DNA of 64,000 bases, from the NCBI RefSeq assembly GCF_029227915.1, contig NC_079875.1:28210001-28274000 (forward strand), written 5' to 3'. Below are positions 1 to 11,939 of the stretch, one piece after another. The position numbers were made by a program, and so were the translations under genes. The notes under the pieces were generated by a model that searched no databases, was not told the DNA's origin, and saw only the letters and a program-made list of their open reading frames with translations. Origin of the DNA: Hydractinia symbiolongicarpus. Taxonomy: Eukaryota; Cnidaria; Hydrozoa; Anthoathecata; Hydractiniidae. Positions within the stretch are counted from its first letter, which is position 1. Each line of letters opens with the position of its first letter.

Positions 1-757
1 CAATATCGATTGAATTGATTATTGACGCAAGATGTGGATATAGCACATAATTTGCAAGTTTCATTTTACCATTCAAAGAATTTTTATTGGCTTTTCGGAT
101 GGCTCTATATTTCGCTTTTCCCATTACGTTATGGCTATAATAGACACTGAGTGACCTCAAGACATTTTCAGAAGATTTATAATAATCATTGTTCTAATTT
201 TTAACAATGTTATTAGTAATTAATTTCACAACGGATGGTTTAGAATCTAGGATACCTTTTGCAACTACATTTGAAGGAAATTTTGCACATAGCGAATCAA
301 GCGTGCCAAAGATTACTGGGTCTGAATTTTCTTTAGTGCCTCCATGTATGGCTGTACAGACATCTATTGTTTCCTGACGACGACAATGTTTAGCGGATCT
401 GTTCACCTCTTTACAGGATGGATTGTGTTTTCTTTTGAGTGAAGTAGACTTGCTAATTGAAAAGCTTCTTTTCTGTAGTTCTGAATCAACTAACGTTTTC
501 TTATTAGCTAATGAATTTTCTATATCAATTAATCTACTCCTCTTCCGGTTGCACTGCTGTCTTTTAGCATCAATCTTGTCACTGAGTAAAGTAACCTCAC
601 TTTCAAGCTTTAAAATTTCCGAACTCCTATACTTTATTAAACTTTGTTGAGTCAATATTTTTGAATCCATTGTTTTTATTTTTTTCAAATTAGAGGTAAA
701 CTGCCCTATTTGCGAAAATTTGGCGTGTTCAGCTTTGGATTTACCTTTTGGGGGCAT
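1..757 (-). pseudogene. Unrecognised coiled-coil, Lys/Arg-rich protein, interrupted by a stop and running off the window
   Basis: I do not recognise the family. The first ATG is at 757 (PPKGKSKAEHAK follows). Residues about 30-90 look like a coiled coil with many Lys, Arg, Glu and Leu residues, followed by a Ser/Lys/Arg-rich stretch. A TAG at 194-196 ends the ORF, but the same frame stays open beyond it to position 1, with a conserved-looking segment containing YYSHNVMGKAKYRAIRKANK. The simplest reading is one nonsense mutation in a longer protein; an intron or readthrough is less likely. The C-terminus lies outside the window. The neighbour at 804-1307 is on the same strand only 47 bp upstream, so the two may belong to one element or transcript. 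In my memory such proteins occur in many copies in cnidarian genomes, which would fit a transposon protein, but this is inference. Confidence 0.4.
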
Positions 758-803
758 ATCATAGAACAACAAAATTAAACAACCAAATTATTAAAAAATA
801 AAG

Positions 804-1307
804 TCAATAGCTACACACATTACCATACTTGTTGGTGACTTTGTAACTTATTTCCATGACCATTGTTTTCGTACTAACTTTGTACGTCATAACAGCTAAA
901 TTTGAACCCGAGACAACAATATCACCACTCACACCATTCTTCAAATTTTTGTGAAAATTTTTGGACACACTAACTGAGCACAATTTACTCAAATGAAATT
1001 TTAACGAACCAAGATAATCGAAGGTAATTTTAATTTCTTTTATGATGTTCTTCTTATCTCTTTTGACCTCTATCACACGACCAAACAATGTTTTGTAGTC
1101 TTTGATTGCTTTGTATACTTCTAAAAATACAGCTGGCGGAATTCGTTCCAATACTGAAATTCTGAAAGGACTTTTTAAAGTTGCTCTTGCATTGATTTTG
1201 CGGCGAATGCTAGCAAGCACATTGCCAAGATGAAAGTTTATTATTTCTACGTAAGAAATGCTTTTCTTTTCCAAGGCTACATAGGAATTGAAATCACCAC
1301 GTTCCAT
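804..1307 (-). CDS. Hypothetical protein, about 167 aa
   Basis: An uninterrupted minus-strand ORF starts at ATG 1307 (MERGDFNSYVALEKK) and stops at 804. The in-frame codons upstream of this ATG are not a plausible start. The protein is mixed alpha/beta in character, has no signal peptide, no clear membrane segment and no Cys/His cluster, and I recognise no motif. It lies just upstream of the interrupted ORF ending at 757 on the same strand, and the two could be cotranscribed or exons of one gene. Length and composition are compatible with a real small protein, but no family match supports it. Confidence 0.35.
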   Translation of the reverse strand: MERGDFNSYVALEKKSISYVEIINFHLGNVLASIRRKINARATLKSPFRISVLERIPPAVFLEVYKAIKDYKTLFGRVIEVKRDKKNIIKEIKITFDYLGSLKFHLSKLCSVSVSKNFHKNLKNGVSGDIVVSGSNLAVMTYKVSTKTMVMEISYKVTNKYGNVCSY

Positions 1308-1316
1308 TCGAAACAA

Positions 1317-2469
1317 GTCTTATAACAAGTCTTATAACACCTAAAAGAGACAACAACTGTTCAACAAAAATGGCTGCCGTGACGCACCAAGGAGTGAAAT
1401 ACCCTGATATTGCTAGCTCATTTAGAGAGAATAATTTTGGAGAAACAAAAATCTAAAACAACAGAAAGTTGGTACAACTACTGTAGTTTCAGGAAAACAT
1501 CGACTTAGAAGTGGAAAAGCGAAGCTGGTATCATTCTATACTCCATCTCTATGACCTACCAACAGAAAAAAGTAAAAAATTCCATAAAAGAGCTTGCTGA
1601 AATAGAAGACTTACCGACGCTGAAGTATCAAGTGTTTATATTCAACGAAAAGCTTGTGCTTACCTCTGTTTGAATCAAGAAATGTTATCGCGCTCGTATA
1701 CGTGTAAAACGAATACCAGATCTTCAAAGTTTCTTGCAAATCGTTTCATATTACGCGGACAGAAATGTGCCGATTCGAAATTTCCGGGCCGATTTTGATG
1801 GACGATTTAGTTAAGCATTTTTCGGGTCGTTTTGGCCCACCGTGCGGGGGGGGGGACTACCTGGGACCAAAGTTTCGCTGTTGGCTCCTCTGCTGGGGGA
1901 TGGAGTTTGTTTCACAGATTCCAACTTCACACATACGGAAAAGTTATATAATTTCTTGTGAATTTAAATTTCACAGATAGAAAATAAATTCTCCGAAAAG
2001 GGAATGCCCAGTACTCGTGCGGTTAAGATGGTTCGGCAAGATCCAGCAAATGAACTTTAATGCTCCCGCACGAAAAGCAATGCGGTACGCAGAGATGCCT
2101 TTTAAACTGGATTTTCCCCACGAAACGTTAGCGCTAACGCTTATTTTGTTGTCACTGAGCATGCGTGACGAAATTGTTTTGCGGCTTCAGCGTTGTCGCT
2201 TTACCGCTTTTGGTAGTTCAGGACTTCGAAGAACGTTTACCTAACGTTTCGTCTAGTGGAAATCCGACTTTAAAAGGCCAAAAAGCAGATCCCCAACGAC
2301 ATAGTCAACTAATGTCAAACAGGACTTAGCTATGCTAAATATAGGTTGGCAAAACGCACGCGAAGTTGCGACGCATCACCCAAATGAATCAGAACGAATG
2401 TTAAAAAATTTATTATAATCTTTTTTACGGTATCGATAATGTAAATTTATTTACGAAATATCGAATGAA
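1317..2469. other. Gene-poor interval with a decayed plus-strand coding trace
   Basis: No convincing gene. A 12-bp direct duplication (TCTTATAACAAG) lies at about 1318-1342. On the plus strand an ATG at 1371 opens a short frame, and between about 1510 and 1800 a mostly open frame interrupted by single stops suggests an old coding fragment I cannot name. A run of G residues lies at about 1848-1857. The rest is ordinary AT-rich sequence. Confidence 0.4.
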
Positions 2470-3245
2470 ATGAATGAAAGTACTCGTAGTACATGTATGT
2501 CAAATCAGAAGTTGCATCTTTCGCTTGCATCCACGTCGTGTGTGAATTTTTGGATTCAGACACAAATACTCCGAAAATGGAAGGTCGAGTTGAACTGGTA
2601 CACGTACATCAAATCAGAAATCCAATTCTTCGCTAGTATCCACGACTTGTTTGAATTTTTCAATAAAGACACAAATACCCCGAAAATGGAAGGTCGAGTT
2701 GAACTTGTACACGTGCGTCAAATCATAAATCCAAGTTGTCGCTTGTATCCACGTCGTGGGTAAATATTTGGATTCAGACACAAATACTCCAAAAATGGAA
2801 GGTCGAGTTGAACTCGTACACGTACGTCAAATCATAAATCCAATTTGTCGCTTGTATCCACGTCGTGTGTGAATTTTTGGATTCAGACACAAATACTCCG
2901 AAAATAGAATGTCGAGTTGAACTTGTACACGTACGGCAAATCAGAAATTCAATTCTTCGCTAGTATCCATGTCTTGTTTGAATTTTTTGATAGAGACACA
3001 AATACCCCGAAAATGGAAGGTCGAGTTGAACTCGTACACGTACATCAAATCATAAATCCAATTCTTCGCTTGTATCCACGTCGTGTGTGAATTTTTGGAT
3101 TCAGACACAAATACCCCGAAAATGAAAGGTCGAGTTGAACTCGTACATGTACGTCAAATCAGAAATCCAATTCTTCGCTAGTATCCACGTCTTGTTTGAA
3201 TTTTTTGATAGAGGCACAAATACCCCGGAAATGGAAGGTCGAGAA
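2470..3245. repeat. 109-bp tandem repeat, about seven units
   Basis: The marker CACAAATAC(T/C)CCG occurs at 2561, 2670, 2779, 2888, 2997, 3106 and 3215, exactly 109 bp apart each time. Each unit also carries GGTCGAGTTGAAC, a GTACACGTAC-like palindrome and GTATCCACG. Two subtypes can be told apart, one with TGTGTGAATTTTTGGATTC and one with TTGTTTGAATTTTT plus GATAGAG. The constant spacing without slippage suggests recent or homogenised duplication. Open frames here are by-products of a repeat without stops. Confidence 0.93.
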
Positions 3246-3996
3246 TGACACTGTACGGTTTTGTTAGTGAAACATAATTTTGATACCCATGTTAAAAATG
3301 TTGCCGAAGTTCTATTACCTTTAGTGCCTTGAGTTTCTTTTATCGAGATTTTTTTGAGTGTGGGGAACGAATAACTTGCCTCTTTAAATCAAGAGTTCAC
3401 TGTATCGGGGTTCGTTACAAAGAACGGTATATAACAGTTTCTTCAGGTTAAATTGAAGGGGAATGGACCTACATCGAAACTTTCACTATATCGGCGGTTG
3501 GTTACATCGACAGTCCTCTGTATATTTTATAGTATTTTGTACTATAGAAGACAAATACAGTAAAAAATAATTATTTGAGGAAACTGTGATATTGGAATAA
3601 CCGCATTGTATAGCTCAGGCCCAATTCGTGTGGAGAAAGACAAACACAATAAAAAACAATTATTTGAGGATACTGTGAAATTAGAAAGAAGTTATACTTC
3701 GATTTCGTGAATGTTTGAATAATATACTGTTTACATATTTTACTCTTTTTGTTAAAAATACAATTATATATAAATACAGAAAGATACTAAAATCTCCTTG
3801 GAGTTAAAAACTCATGCGAAATTAAGAAGCCATGTTTTACGTAGCAAAAGAACCCCATGGTAGAATTCGAAGAATGCAAATATTTAATCGATATCTTGAT
3901 TAAACTGATGGGATAATAGAGTAAAATAATTAGGAAATTGCTAAAAGGTGTAAAAACGGCAATCCAAAAACAAATAAGTTATTTATTTACAACTAA
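3246..3996. other. Intergenic, with one 45-bp direct repeat
   Basis: No gene seen. Two similar stretches at about 3549-3596 and 3641-3688 share AATTATTTGAGGA and flanking bases and form an imperfect direct repeat. The interval separates the 109-bp array from the 3' end of the KDZ gene. Confidence 0.5.
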
Positions 3997-6900
3997 TTAC
4001 TCGTATTCGTTTTCTGAATTCGAATCATCACTATCATCATCATCATCACTATCAAGGTCATTGTCGGAATCATCTTCATCAGTCAATTCTTCTACACTAT
4101 AGGTACTGTCGGTATTCGCCTTCATTATGTCCAAAAAATGTTGGTAACTATTCAATAATTGTTTTTTTGCAAATCGTACACCTTTTTTTATGAAGAGAAT
4201 TTTAGATTGGGATATCACCTAAAACGTAAAATTTCACGACCTACTAATTTACACAAAAAAGAGAGTGTAATCTCTTAAATTAAATATTTGATCAGTTATG
4301 CTGTGCAGGTAAATGACTAACATTTGGAGTCTGTTGAATCACTTTCGTAGCTTCTTCAAGTTTAACAATCACGTTTTTGTAATACGACAGATAGTTTGTC
4401 ATTTCTCTTTGCAAAATTTCGATTTCTTCTTCGCATCGTTTTATCAGTTCAAAAAGAATGACAACAGAACGTTTAAAGTTCATCGATAATCCTGAAACAT
4501 AAAAACAAAATAATATGAGGCAATAAACATAATAAAAAAATGCACACAGCATACATTCAATGATTTAATGTGTCACAGAGAGTACAAAGGCAAACACAAA
4601 GTGACATTTTATTTGCAGTACCTTCATGACCCTCTTCTTCTAGCCACGGAAAGTCAACTACAACTAATGTTGAGACAAAGTTGTCTCTTCCAACATCTAC
4701 ATTAGTTGTAGCCACACCCACTTCATCAGCAACATGATTATATTTCCTGATAAATTCGCTAAGTTTTTTTTTCTCTTCAGACGTTTTAAGTCGAATTCTT
4801 ATTCTCATTTTACAGGAGTCTATGAAAGTAAAGTTCCACACGTATTATAAAACTTTATTCTTCCAAAATTTTTTACCACAAATATGAAACTCGGAATTTA
4901 ATAGATATTTATCATCCATACATATGAAGAAGAAAATACGGACCTGCTAACTTTAACATCTGCATGTTACTTTGGGCTATGCCAGAATATGCTTTTTCGG
5001 TTTCATCTTGGAAGATCTGCAGAAACTTCCTTTTTATAGGAACAACATCGTCCAAGATGGGTTCAGATGATACTTTAGATCTGAGAAACGTTGCTCTTTC
5101 CAAATTTTGTTGATTTGTGTTTCGCAGATAAGGTGTGCCAATTAACAATTCTGTTAGTTCCTTAGATAAAATATCACTTGTCCCTACACACGACCAACTC
5201 TTCCATTTCAGTGAAGATTTTCCTGTTGTCATTCCGGGATTCTGCAATATTTGAATATATAGTAAATTGATAAAAACACTATGAATTGAAAAGAGAGACA
5301 ATCAATAAAATCTTTATGCATAGCCTAGTATAAAAATACATTAACACGTGAAAAAGTAATTTTAAAAGCAATAAAAATATCAATATAACCTTTAGCCCAA
5401 AAAATAAGTTCTTCTTTCCATTTTAATATAATCTGTTCCTGAAACGCACACCCCTTTCCCATCATTTTATCTTCCACCTGTGTTTTCGATAAAGCCAACA
5501 ACTTTTTTGTCTAACACAATAAAGAAAACTGGATTAATTTAATAGCCATCAATAACTGTTCAATTATTTTTCCATCTTTATTTGCCTTATTTACCAGTTT
5601 TTACATGCTGGATGTTGTGCTAGCATTTATTCTTTATAACATTAATATAAAGGGTAATGACAACAGTATAACATTGCAAGGGCCTTTAAATCCTACCTAA
5701 AGAATTTCTTTTGTAAGGTGGATGATAATTTGATGACTTTCTGACGATTCCAAGACAATACCATGCAGGTAATTGTATCATTTCGAACTATGGTGAGAGA
5801 CTCTCGAAGGTAAGGCAAGCATTACAATGAATGAAACAAGAAATCTTTCTGGTCATTACCATATTCATAATAGTAATTGTTTCCAGTTAATTGTTTTTAT
5901 TCTAGATTAACATACCTTCACGCAACTGATGCTTTGTTGAATTTCCTAAACGAGACAAATAACTGTTGACCTGCTCCACCTCTTCACCAGTTGTCAAACC
6001 TGTGCCACTCTTCATACGACCGTCACAGAGTATCTATTAATTGATAATAAAAATGTTATTACACAACAATAAATATGTGTTATGCTTTGCAGTGTTTTTA
6101 GCAGCCATCCAGACAGTGTTACCACAGTCATTCTTAGTCTAAATTTTAAATTTAGTGTTTTAATTAAAAAAAATCTTGAAAAATTTCCACAAATTTCAAA
6201 ACTACATTAAAGAGTTCCAAGAAAATGAAAAAAAGATTACCCAAGGAAAAAATGTTTTCATTTAAGCACACACCTTTACATAACCGGACTTCTTTGAATA
6301 TACATTGTCTACCGCTCTTTCCACACATTCCGAATCACAAATAAATCTTGATAGAACGATGGCCCAGAGCTGAAATATTTTACGCAATTCTAAACTACTC
6401 CAACACACTTCTTGAGGTAAATGAATTCAAATTGATAAAAATTTACTTGGAAAAATGAATATAACAATACCAACATTTTATTACCAGCAGATTTGTAACG
6501 ATACAATTTGTTGTTTCCATCTACATGACAAGAATGTTGATCATCATGACACGAAGGACATTCCATCCCATTTTTCTGCTGCAGCATCATGTCCATCTTA
6601 TGCATGCGAAATTTGTATTCTCTCCAAGATGTACAGAATGCAGTGTTGTTTATGCTTGAGGACTGAAATTCAAAATGAAATCAAAAGTTTTTTGCATACA
6701 ATTTATATGTTTCATTTCAAGACTCTTAAACTCACCCGACCATTATCTGTAGATAACATTTTGAGTGTTGATAATAAACTATGCTCTGATAAACTTGGCA
6801 TCCTTTGTTGAAGTTTGGTTAAAAATTCCAACAAAGCAATATCAATGATTGTGTTAATGCGTTTTACAGTCATTGGCCAATAATTGCTTTCAACAATGTT

Positions 6901-8539
6901 TTCTATTGTCAATGGATCGAAGGTAGCTGAGCATTGGACACAAATGCAGGAAAAACCAAACAAATCGTAACGTCCTAAGGTAAAATAAAATCAAAAATTA
7001 CGGGTTGTTTATCAAATCATCTAAACATTGATATTGACACTAATTAATATACATGTACTTTAACATTGTTTCTGCAAAAAAATGTGTTTATCGAATAAAT
7101 GCAATGTTAACAAAATATAAGAAAACAATTGTTACCTTTAAATGAAATAACAGATATAATACGACTGTTGTCAGTTTTTTTATGGAAAATAGAAGAACCA
7201 CACTGTGGACAACTCTTTACTTCCAGTGGTACATGCTTTTCTGAATATCAAAACATTAATTTTGTACAGTCATAGCAAGTATAGATTTTAGCATGCACAG
7301 AAGTGGTGCTTTATTCCAACAATGATGCACATAATATCTATATATACACTTTACCAAATTCGATTAAATTTCCATTGAAATCAATTGACTGTATTGGTTT
7401 TAACTCAACCATTTCTCCATTAACATAACCAATGCGATCATGAAATGGTTGATGTGAATGTAGCATCTCATCACAGACAATACAAAGGTGTTTGTACTGC
7501 TTACAATCCATACAGATCACAGAACACTCAGCTTCATGACAGTTAGTGCATGAACTATGCCCTGGATTTTGTGATAGCATAAATGCTTTGTGCAACTGCT
7601 CACGTTCTGCTATGAAAGATGTTTGAAATCTAGTCGCTCTTTCAGGCCAGGTTATAGGAGCTTTCCGGTTAGTTGAAATTTCGCCCAAAAATTTCTCTGA
7701 TAATTGCAGTTGTCTGTTTAAAGCTAAAGTAAAACATATATAAACTAAAACTCGAAATGACACCAAAGCTTCAATGAATTCACATTTATATATGAATACA
7801 CCCCAACCTTCTTCGCTGTTTTCCATAACATATTCAGGCATACTGGGTGTTTCGCAGACATCCATTTGTAATCGTGGAGCTAAAGTTTATTGTAAATTTC
7901 AGGTAAAACATATTGCAGAAATAAATACGTCTTTCAATACTTCTCACAAATTTCAATTTACCAGTCAAATCAATTGTTTTATCCCTTTCATTTACTAACT
8001 TCACTGGTCTCTTAGATTTGTAAGTTCCACTCCTTGACATCACAAAGGGAACTATCTTTTTCTTTAATGCCACACTTTTCTTCTTCTTTTCATTTAGAAG
8101 TGCGACCATACTTGATGTTAATAAGGATTGTTTACTTAAATAAAATGACATAAATCTAAAAAGGCTATTATAACCAGAATATACTCGTACTCCGATAAAG
8201 TTGTAGGCACAATGTTTAATAGAAGATATATTAATTCAATCAAAAATAATATATTTCATAACATTTACATGCTAATTTATGTTCTTACCCTAATATTGAA
8301 CTTGCAAAGCATGGTGTACTATTACTACTAATAAAAGAATCAGAACTGGCAGAATTAGACGTTGAAGACGTGCGGCTATCCATTGATCTTTCTAATTTTG
8401 CTTGGTAGATTGCTTTGAGAATATTGGGATCTTTAAAAACCCTGCCTTCCTCTTCTTGCATTTTTAACAATAAGTGACGGCTAGGTACAGACAAATAGTC
8501 ACTCAGCTTCTGACCACCAGCTTTTTTCTTTGGTCCCAT
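3997..8539 (-). CDS. KDZ-type DNA transposase gene, about 15 exons, probably inactive
   Basis: Start ATG is at 8539 (MGPKKKAGGQKLSDYL) and the stop at 3997 follows an Asp/Glu/Ser tail. Exons with GT-AG borders are visible at about 8539-8289, 8155-7962, 7879-7808, 7723-7355, 7240-7136, 6974-6736, 6662-6485, 6389-6274, 6138-6060, 6033-5917, 5802-5697, 5510-5390, 5241-4944, 4819-4622, 4491-4322 and 4218-3997. Exon 4 has the cysteine cluster of KDZ proteins (CTNCHEAECSVICMDC, then CIVC and spaced His). Later exons show FSCICVQC, YWPMTVKRIN, CPSCHDDQHSCHVDGNNKLY and GEEVEQVNSYLSRLGN, all diagnostic of Kyakuja-Dileera-Zisupton transposases. Between the 6138 exon (CGNTVWMAAKNTAK) and the 6033 exon the family normally has roughly 100 residues with the second catalytic Asp; there is no room for them here. 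Two downstream junctions do not keep phase with the best splice sites. I infer a decayed or deletion copy. Confidence 0.85.
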
Positions 8540-8599
8540 CTCGATTTTAGTTTTTACCTACTATAAAGAAAGTTTAGTCAGAAAGATAAACTACCACGT

Positions 8600-10725
8600 T
8601 TTTCTTATACGGATCAAGACGCAAAAGCCCTGCAAGAAAGAAAAGCAAGGGACTATCACAAATACGTCTCAAGTTCTGACTATTTTAGCAGTAAAACTGA
8701 TGAACGAGGTGTTTCAAAGCGACGAGTGTCATGTATTTGCGATTTTCCGTACTTTAGGGTCAACAACCTGGTCTCAGGTTCTTGTATTTTAGCCGTGGAA
8801 GAGATAAGCGAAGAATTTGAAAGTGTCGAGTGTTATATATTTACGATATTTCGTATTGATACAAGGATAATGGTCATTAAGGGACGACAACCTCGTCTCA
8901 AGTTCTATATATTTTAGTCGTAAAATTGATAAACGAGGTATTTCAAAGTGACGACGGATATATATTTGCGATTTTTCGTTTTGATACACGATAATTGTAC
9001 CTTAGTGACCACAACCTCCTCTCAGGATCTATATATTATAGCCGTGGAATAGATGAACGAGGCTTTTCAAAGTGACCAGTGTTATATATTTACAATTTTT
9101 CATATTGATAAAAGATAAGTGTCATTTAAGGACGACAACCTCGTCTCAGGTTCCATATATATTTGTCGTAAAACTAATAAAGGAGGCATTAAAAAGAGAC
9201 AAGAGTCTCATATATTTGCGATTTTTCGTATTGATACAGGATAATTGTACTTTAGTGTCAACAACCTCGTCTCAGGTTCTTGTATTTTAGCCATGGAAGA
9301 GATAAGCGAAGAACTTCACTGTGACGAGTGTCATATATTTGCCATTTTTCGTATTGATACAATGATAATTGTCATTTAGGTTCGACAACCTCGTCTCAAG
9401 TTCTATCTACTTTAGCTGTAAATTTGATGAACGAGGTGTTTCAAAGCGACGAGTGTCATGTATTTGCGATTTTCCGTATTGATAGAGGATAATTGTACTT
9501 TAGGGTCAACAACGTCTCAGGTTCAACATATATCAGTCGTAAAATTGGTAAACGAGGAATTTAAAAGAGAGGAGTGTCTCATATATTTGCGATTTTTCGT
9601 ATTAATACAGGATTATTGTACCTTTGGGACGACAACCTCGTCTTAGGTTCTATATGTTATAGCCGTAAAAAAGGGAGGCATTTAAAAGAGACAAGAGTCT
9701 CATATATATATATTTGATTTTTCGCATTGATAAAGGTTAATTGTCATTTAGGGTCGACAACCTCGTCTCCAGTTTGTATTCAAAGTGTCGAGTGTTATAT
9801 ATTTGCGATTTTTCGCATTGATAAAAGATAATTGTCATTTAGGGTCGGCAACCTCGTTTCAGGTTCTTAAATCTTAGCCGTGCAATTGATAAACGAGGCA
9901 TTTCAAAGTGTCGAGTTTTTCATATATTTGCAATTTTTCGCATTGATAAAGGTTAAATGTCATTTAGGGGCGACAACCTCGTCCCAGGTTCTAACTATTT
10001 TAGCCGTGAATTTGATAAACGAGGTATTATAAACCGACGATTGTTATGTATTTGCGATATTTCGTATTGATACAGGATAATTTTACTTTAGGGTCAACAA
10101 CGTCTCAGGTTCAATATATTTCAGTCGTAAAATTGTTAAACGAGGCATTTAAAATTGAAGAGTGTCTCATATATTTGCGATTTTTTGTATTGATGCAAGA
10201 TAATTGTCATTTGGGGACGACAACCTCGTCTCAGATTCTATATATTATAGTCGTACAATTTATAAACGACGCATTTAAAAGAGACAAGGGTCATGTATTG
10301 GCGATTTTTTGTATTGATGCAAGATAATTGCCAATTAGGGTCCAGTTTCTATATATTTTAGCCGTAAAATTGATAAACGAGGCATTTAAAAGAGACAAGT
10401 GTCGCATATATTTGCAATCTTTCGTATTGATACAGGTTAATTGCACTTTAGGGACGGCAACCGCGTCTGAGGTTCTACATATTTTCGTCGAAAAATTGAT
10501 AAACGAGGCATTTCAAAAATGACGAGTGTTATATATTGGCGATTTTTTGTATTAATACAAGATAATTGTAATTTAGGGACGACAACATCTCAGGTTCAAT
10601 ATATTGCAGTCGTAAAATTGGTAAACGAGCCATTTCAAAGTGACGAGTGTTATATATTTGCGATTTTTGCATTGATACAAGATAATTGTCATTTAGAGAT
10701 GACAACCTCGTTTCAAGTTCTATAT
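8600..10725. repeat. Minisatellite, about 17 units of roughly 120-125 bp
   Basis: The unit contains AACGAGGCATTTCAAA, GACGAGTGTCATATATTTGC, GATTTTTCGTATTGATACA, GATAATTGTCATTTAGGG and GACAACCTCGTCTCAGGTTC. Copies recur from about 8700 to 10725 with point changes and small deletions, so the period varies between about 115 and 127 bp. It shares no obvious sequence with the 109-bp array on the other side of the KDZ gene. The array ends abruptly at the first base of the Gypsy 5' LTR. The many short ORFs here are repeats of one open frame, not genes. Confidence 0.9.
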
Positions 10726-10882
10726 TGTAATGTCGTAAAGACATCGACGATGGAGAGGACTTGGGCAGAAGAAGAGGGACGATTTTGATGACACGAGAGT
10801 TATGATAGTGAATAGGGAGAAAGAGATAAACAGAGATATATTGTAAGCACGTGTTCTTATTTAACCTATTCTCCCGATATTA
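10726..10882 (+). repeat. 5' LTR
   Basis: It begins TGTAATGTCGTAAAGACAT and ends near CTCCCGATATTA. It matches 15356-15513 except for a C/T change, a one-base A-run difference and a G/A change. The end does not show the usual CA, so the right border is uncertain by two or three bases. Confidence 0.92.
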
Positions 10883-10885
10883 AAC

Positions 10886-10903
10886 TGGCGACGAGGAGAA
10901 GGG
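10886..10903 (+). other. Primer-binding site
   Basis: TGGCGACGAGGAGAAGGG starts a few bases after the 5' LTR. TGG complements the CCA end of a tRNA, as in other LTR elements. I cannot name the tRNA with confidence. Confidence 0.65.
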
Positions 10904-10979
10904 AATAACAGACGAAGATTAAATTCGACAAGATTTAATTCTTATCTGTGAAGTAATTTTAAATTTTTATGCACTTGCG

Positions 10980-11939
10980 ATGGCTGTTCGAAGTCTTAAT
11001 CTGCCAACCTTTCCAGAGTTTTCCACAGAAGATGTGTCTACACTCAGTTCGCGCTGGAAGAAGTATAAACAAAGATTTGAACTTTTGTGTCACGCTATTG
11101 GTGTCACAGATGAGTCTCAAAAACTAGCTATGTTGTTGACCTACGTTGGAGATAGCACGTATGAAATATATGAAAATGTTAAGCCTGAACGCGAAGAAGA
11201 TGTAACATATCCAAATGTCGTCGCGGCGTTAGAAAAACACTTCGAACCACAAGTAAATAAAAGTTACGAAACATATTTATTTCGCAATATGATACAGCAG
11301 GAAGATGAAACGATACATCAGTATTTTATACGATTAAAAGAACAAGCAGTAAAATGTGACTTTCACGATAAAAATTTTGAAATCAAAAGACAGATTGAAC
11401 TTTCTACTACTAACAACAAGTTACGTTTATATAGCTTCAGAAATCCTGATAAAACCTTGGAAGAAATACTGGTGACAGGAAAGACTTTAGAAAGCACCAT
11501 ACAGCAAGCAGAAGTTCTTCAAAAAGCCCAGGCGAACGATACAGAGCGAATCAACGAATTGCGGTCGGTTTACACCGACCGCCGAGGTAAGCCACATTCT
11601 TTAAACCAACGAGGAATGAGTAAAAGAGGCCGACCTCAAAATGCCAAATTTTATCGTTGTGATGGACCATTTCCCCATCAAAACAGATGCCCTGCTGAAA
11701 ACCAAATTTGTAACGCATGTGGAAACCAGGGCCACTTTTCAAAATGTTGTAGAACCAAAACATATCGACATCAAAACACCCGAGCACGTCTGGGGAGGGG
11801 ATCCTTTTACCAATCAAGACAGCCCTTGAATAACGTTACTCATTCGCCGTTAAACGATTTTTCTGCTATGCAAAATACCCTTGAAGCTGAAAGTGATGAT
11901 GAAATGTTATTTTCTATCCAAACTTTGTATGATTTGTGA
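10980..11939 (+). CDS. gag: Gypsy Gag protein with zinc knuckle
   Basis: This 319-residue ORF starts at the first ATG after the primer site. Residues about 20-170 match the retrotransposon capsid pattern (W..YKQRFELLCHAIG, then LRLYSFRNPDKTLEEIL). Near residues 225-260 is a Cys/His region: a degenerate first knuckle (CDGPFPHQNRC) and a regular CX2CX4HX4C knuckle (CNACGNQGHFSKCC), which binds the element's RNA. The length is normal for Gypsy Gag. The stop overlaps the start of the protease frame by a few bases in the -1 frame, the usual arrangement for making a Gag-Pol fusion by -1 frameshifting. The ORF itself is intact. Confidence 0.9.
   Translation: MAVRSLNLPTFPEFSTEDVSTLSSRWKKYKQRFELLCHAIGVTDESQKLAMLLTYVGDSTYEIYENVKPEREEDVTYPNVVAALEKHFEPQVNKSYETYLFRNMIQQEDETIHQYFIRLKEQAVKCDFHDKNFEIKRQIELSTTNNKLRLYSFRNPDKTLEEILVTGKTLESTIQQAEVLQKAQANDTERINELRSVYTDRRGKPHSLNQRGMSKRGRPQNAKFYRCDGPFPHQNRCPAENQICNACGNQGHFSKCCRTKTYRHQNTRARLGRGSFYQSRQPLNNVTHSPLNDFSAMQNTLEAESDDEMLFSIQTLYDL

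Noticed and set aside
2470-2763. 97-residue ORF in the 109-bp array
   Set aside because: It is the repeat unit read through; 109 is not a multiple of three, so the frame changes with each unit.
8726-10522. Series of similar short ORFs with the phrase LRFFVLIQDNC
   Set aside because: They are one open frame of the minisatellite unit read again and again; no codon-level constraint is visible.
11551-11829. ORFs overlapping gag on both strands
   Set aside because: Shadow frames of the gag gene.
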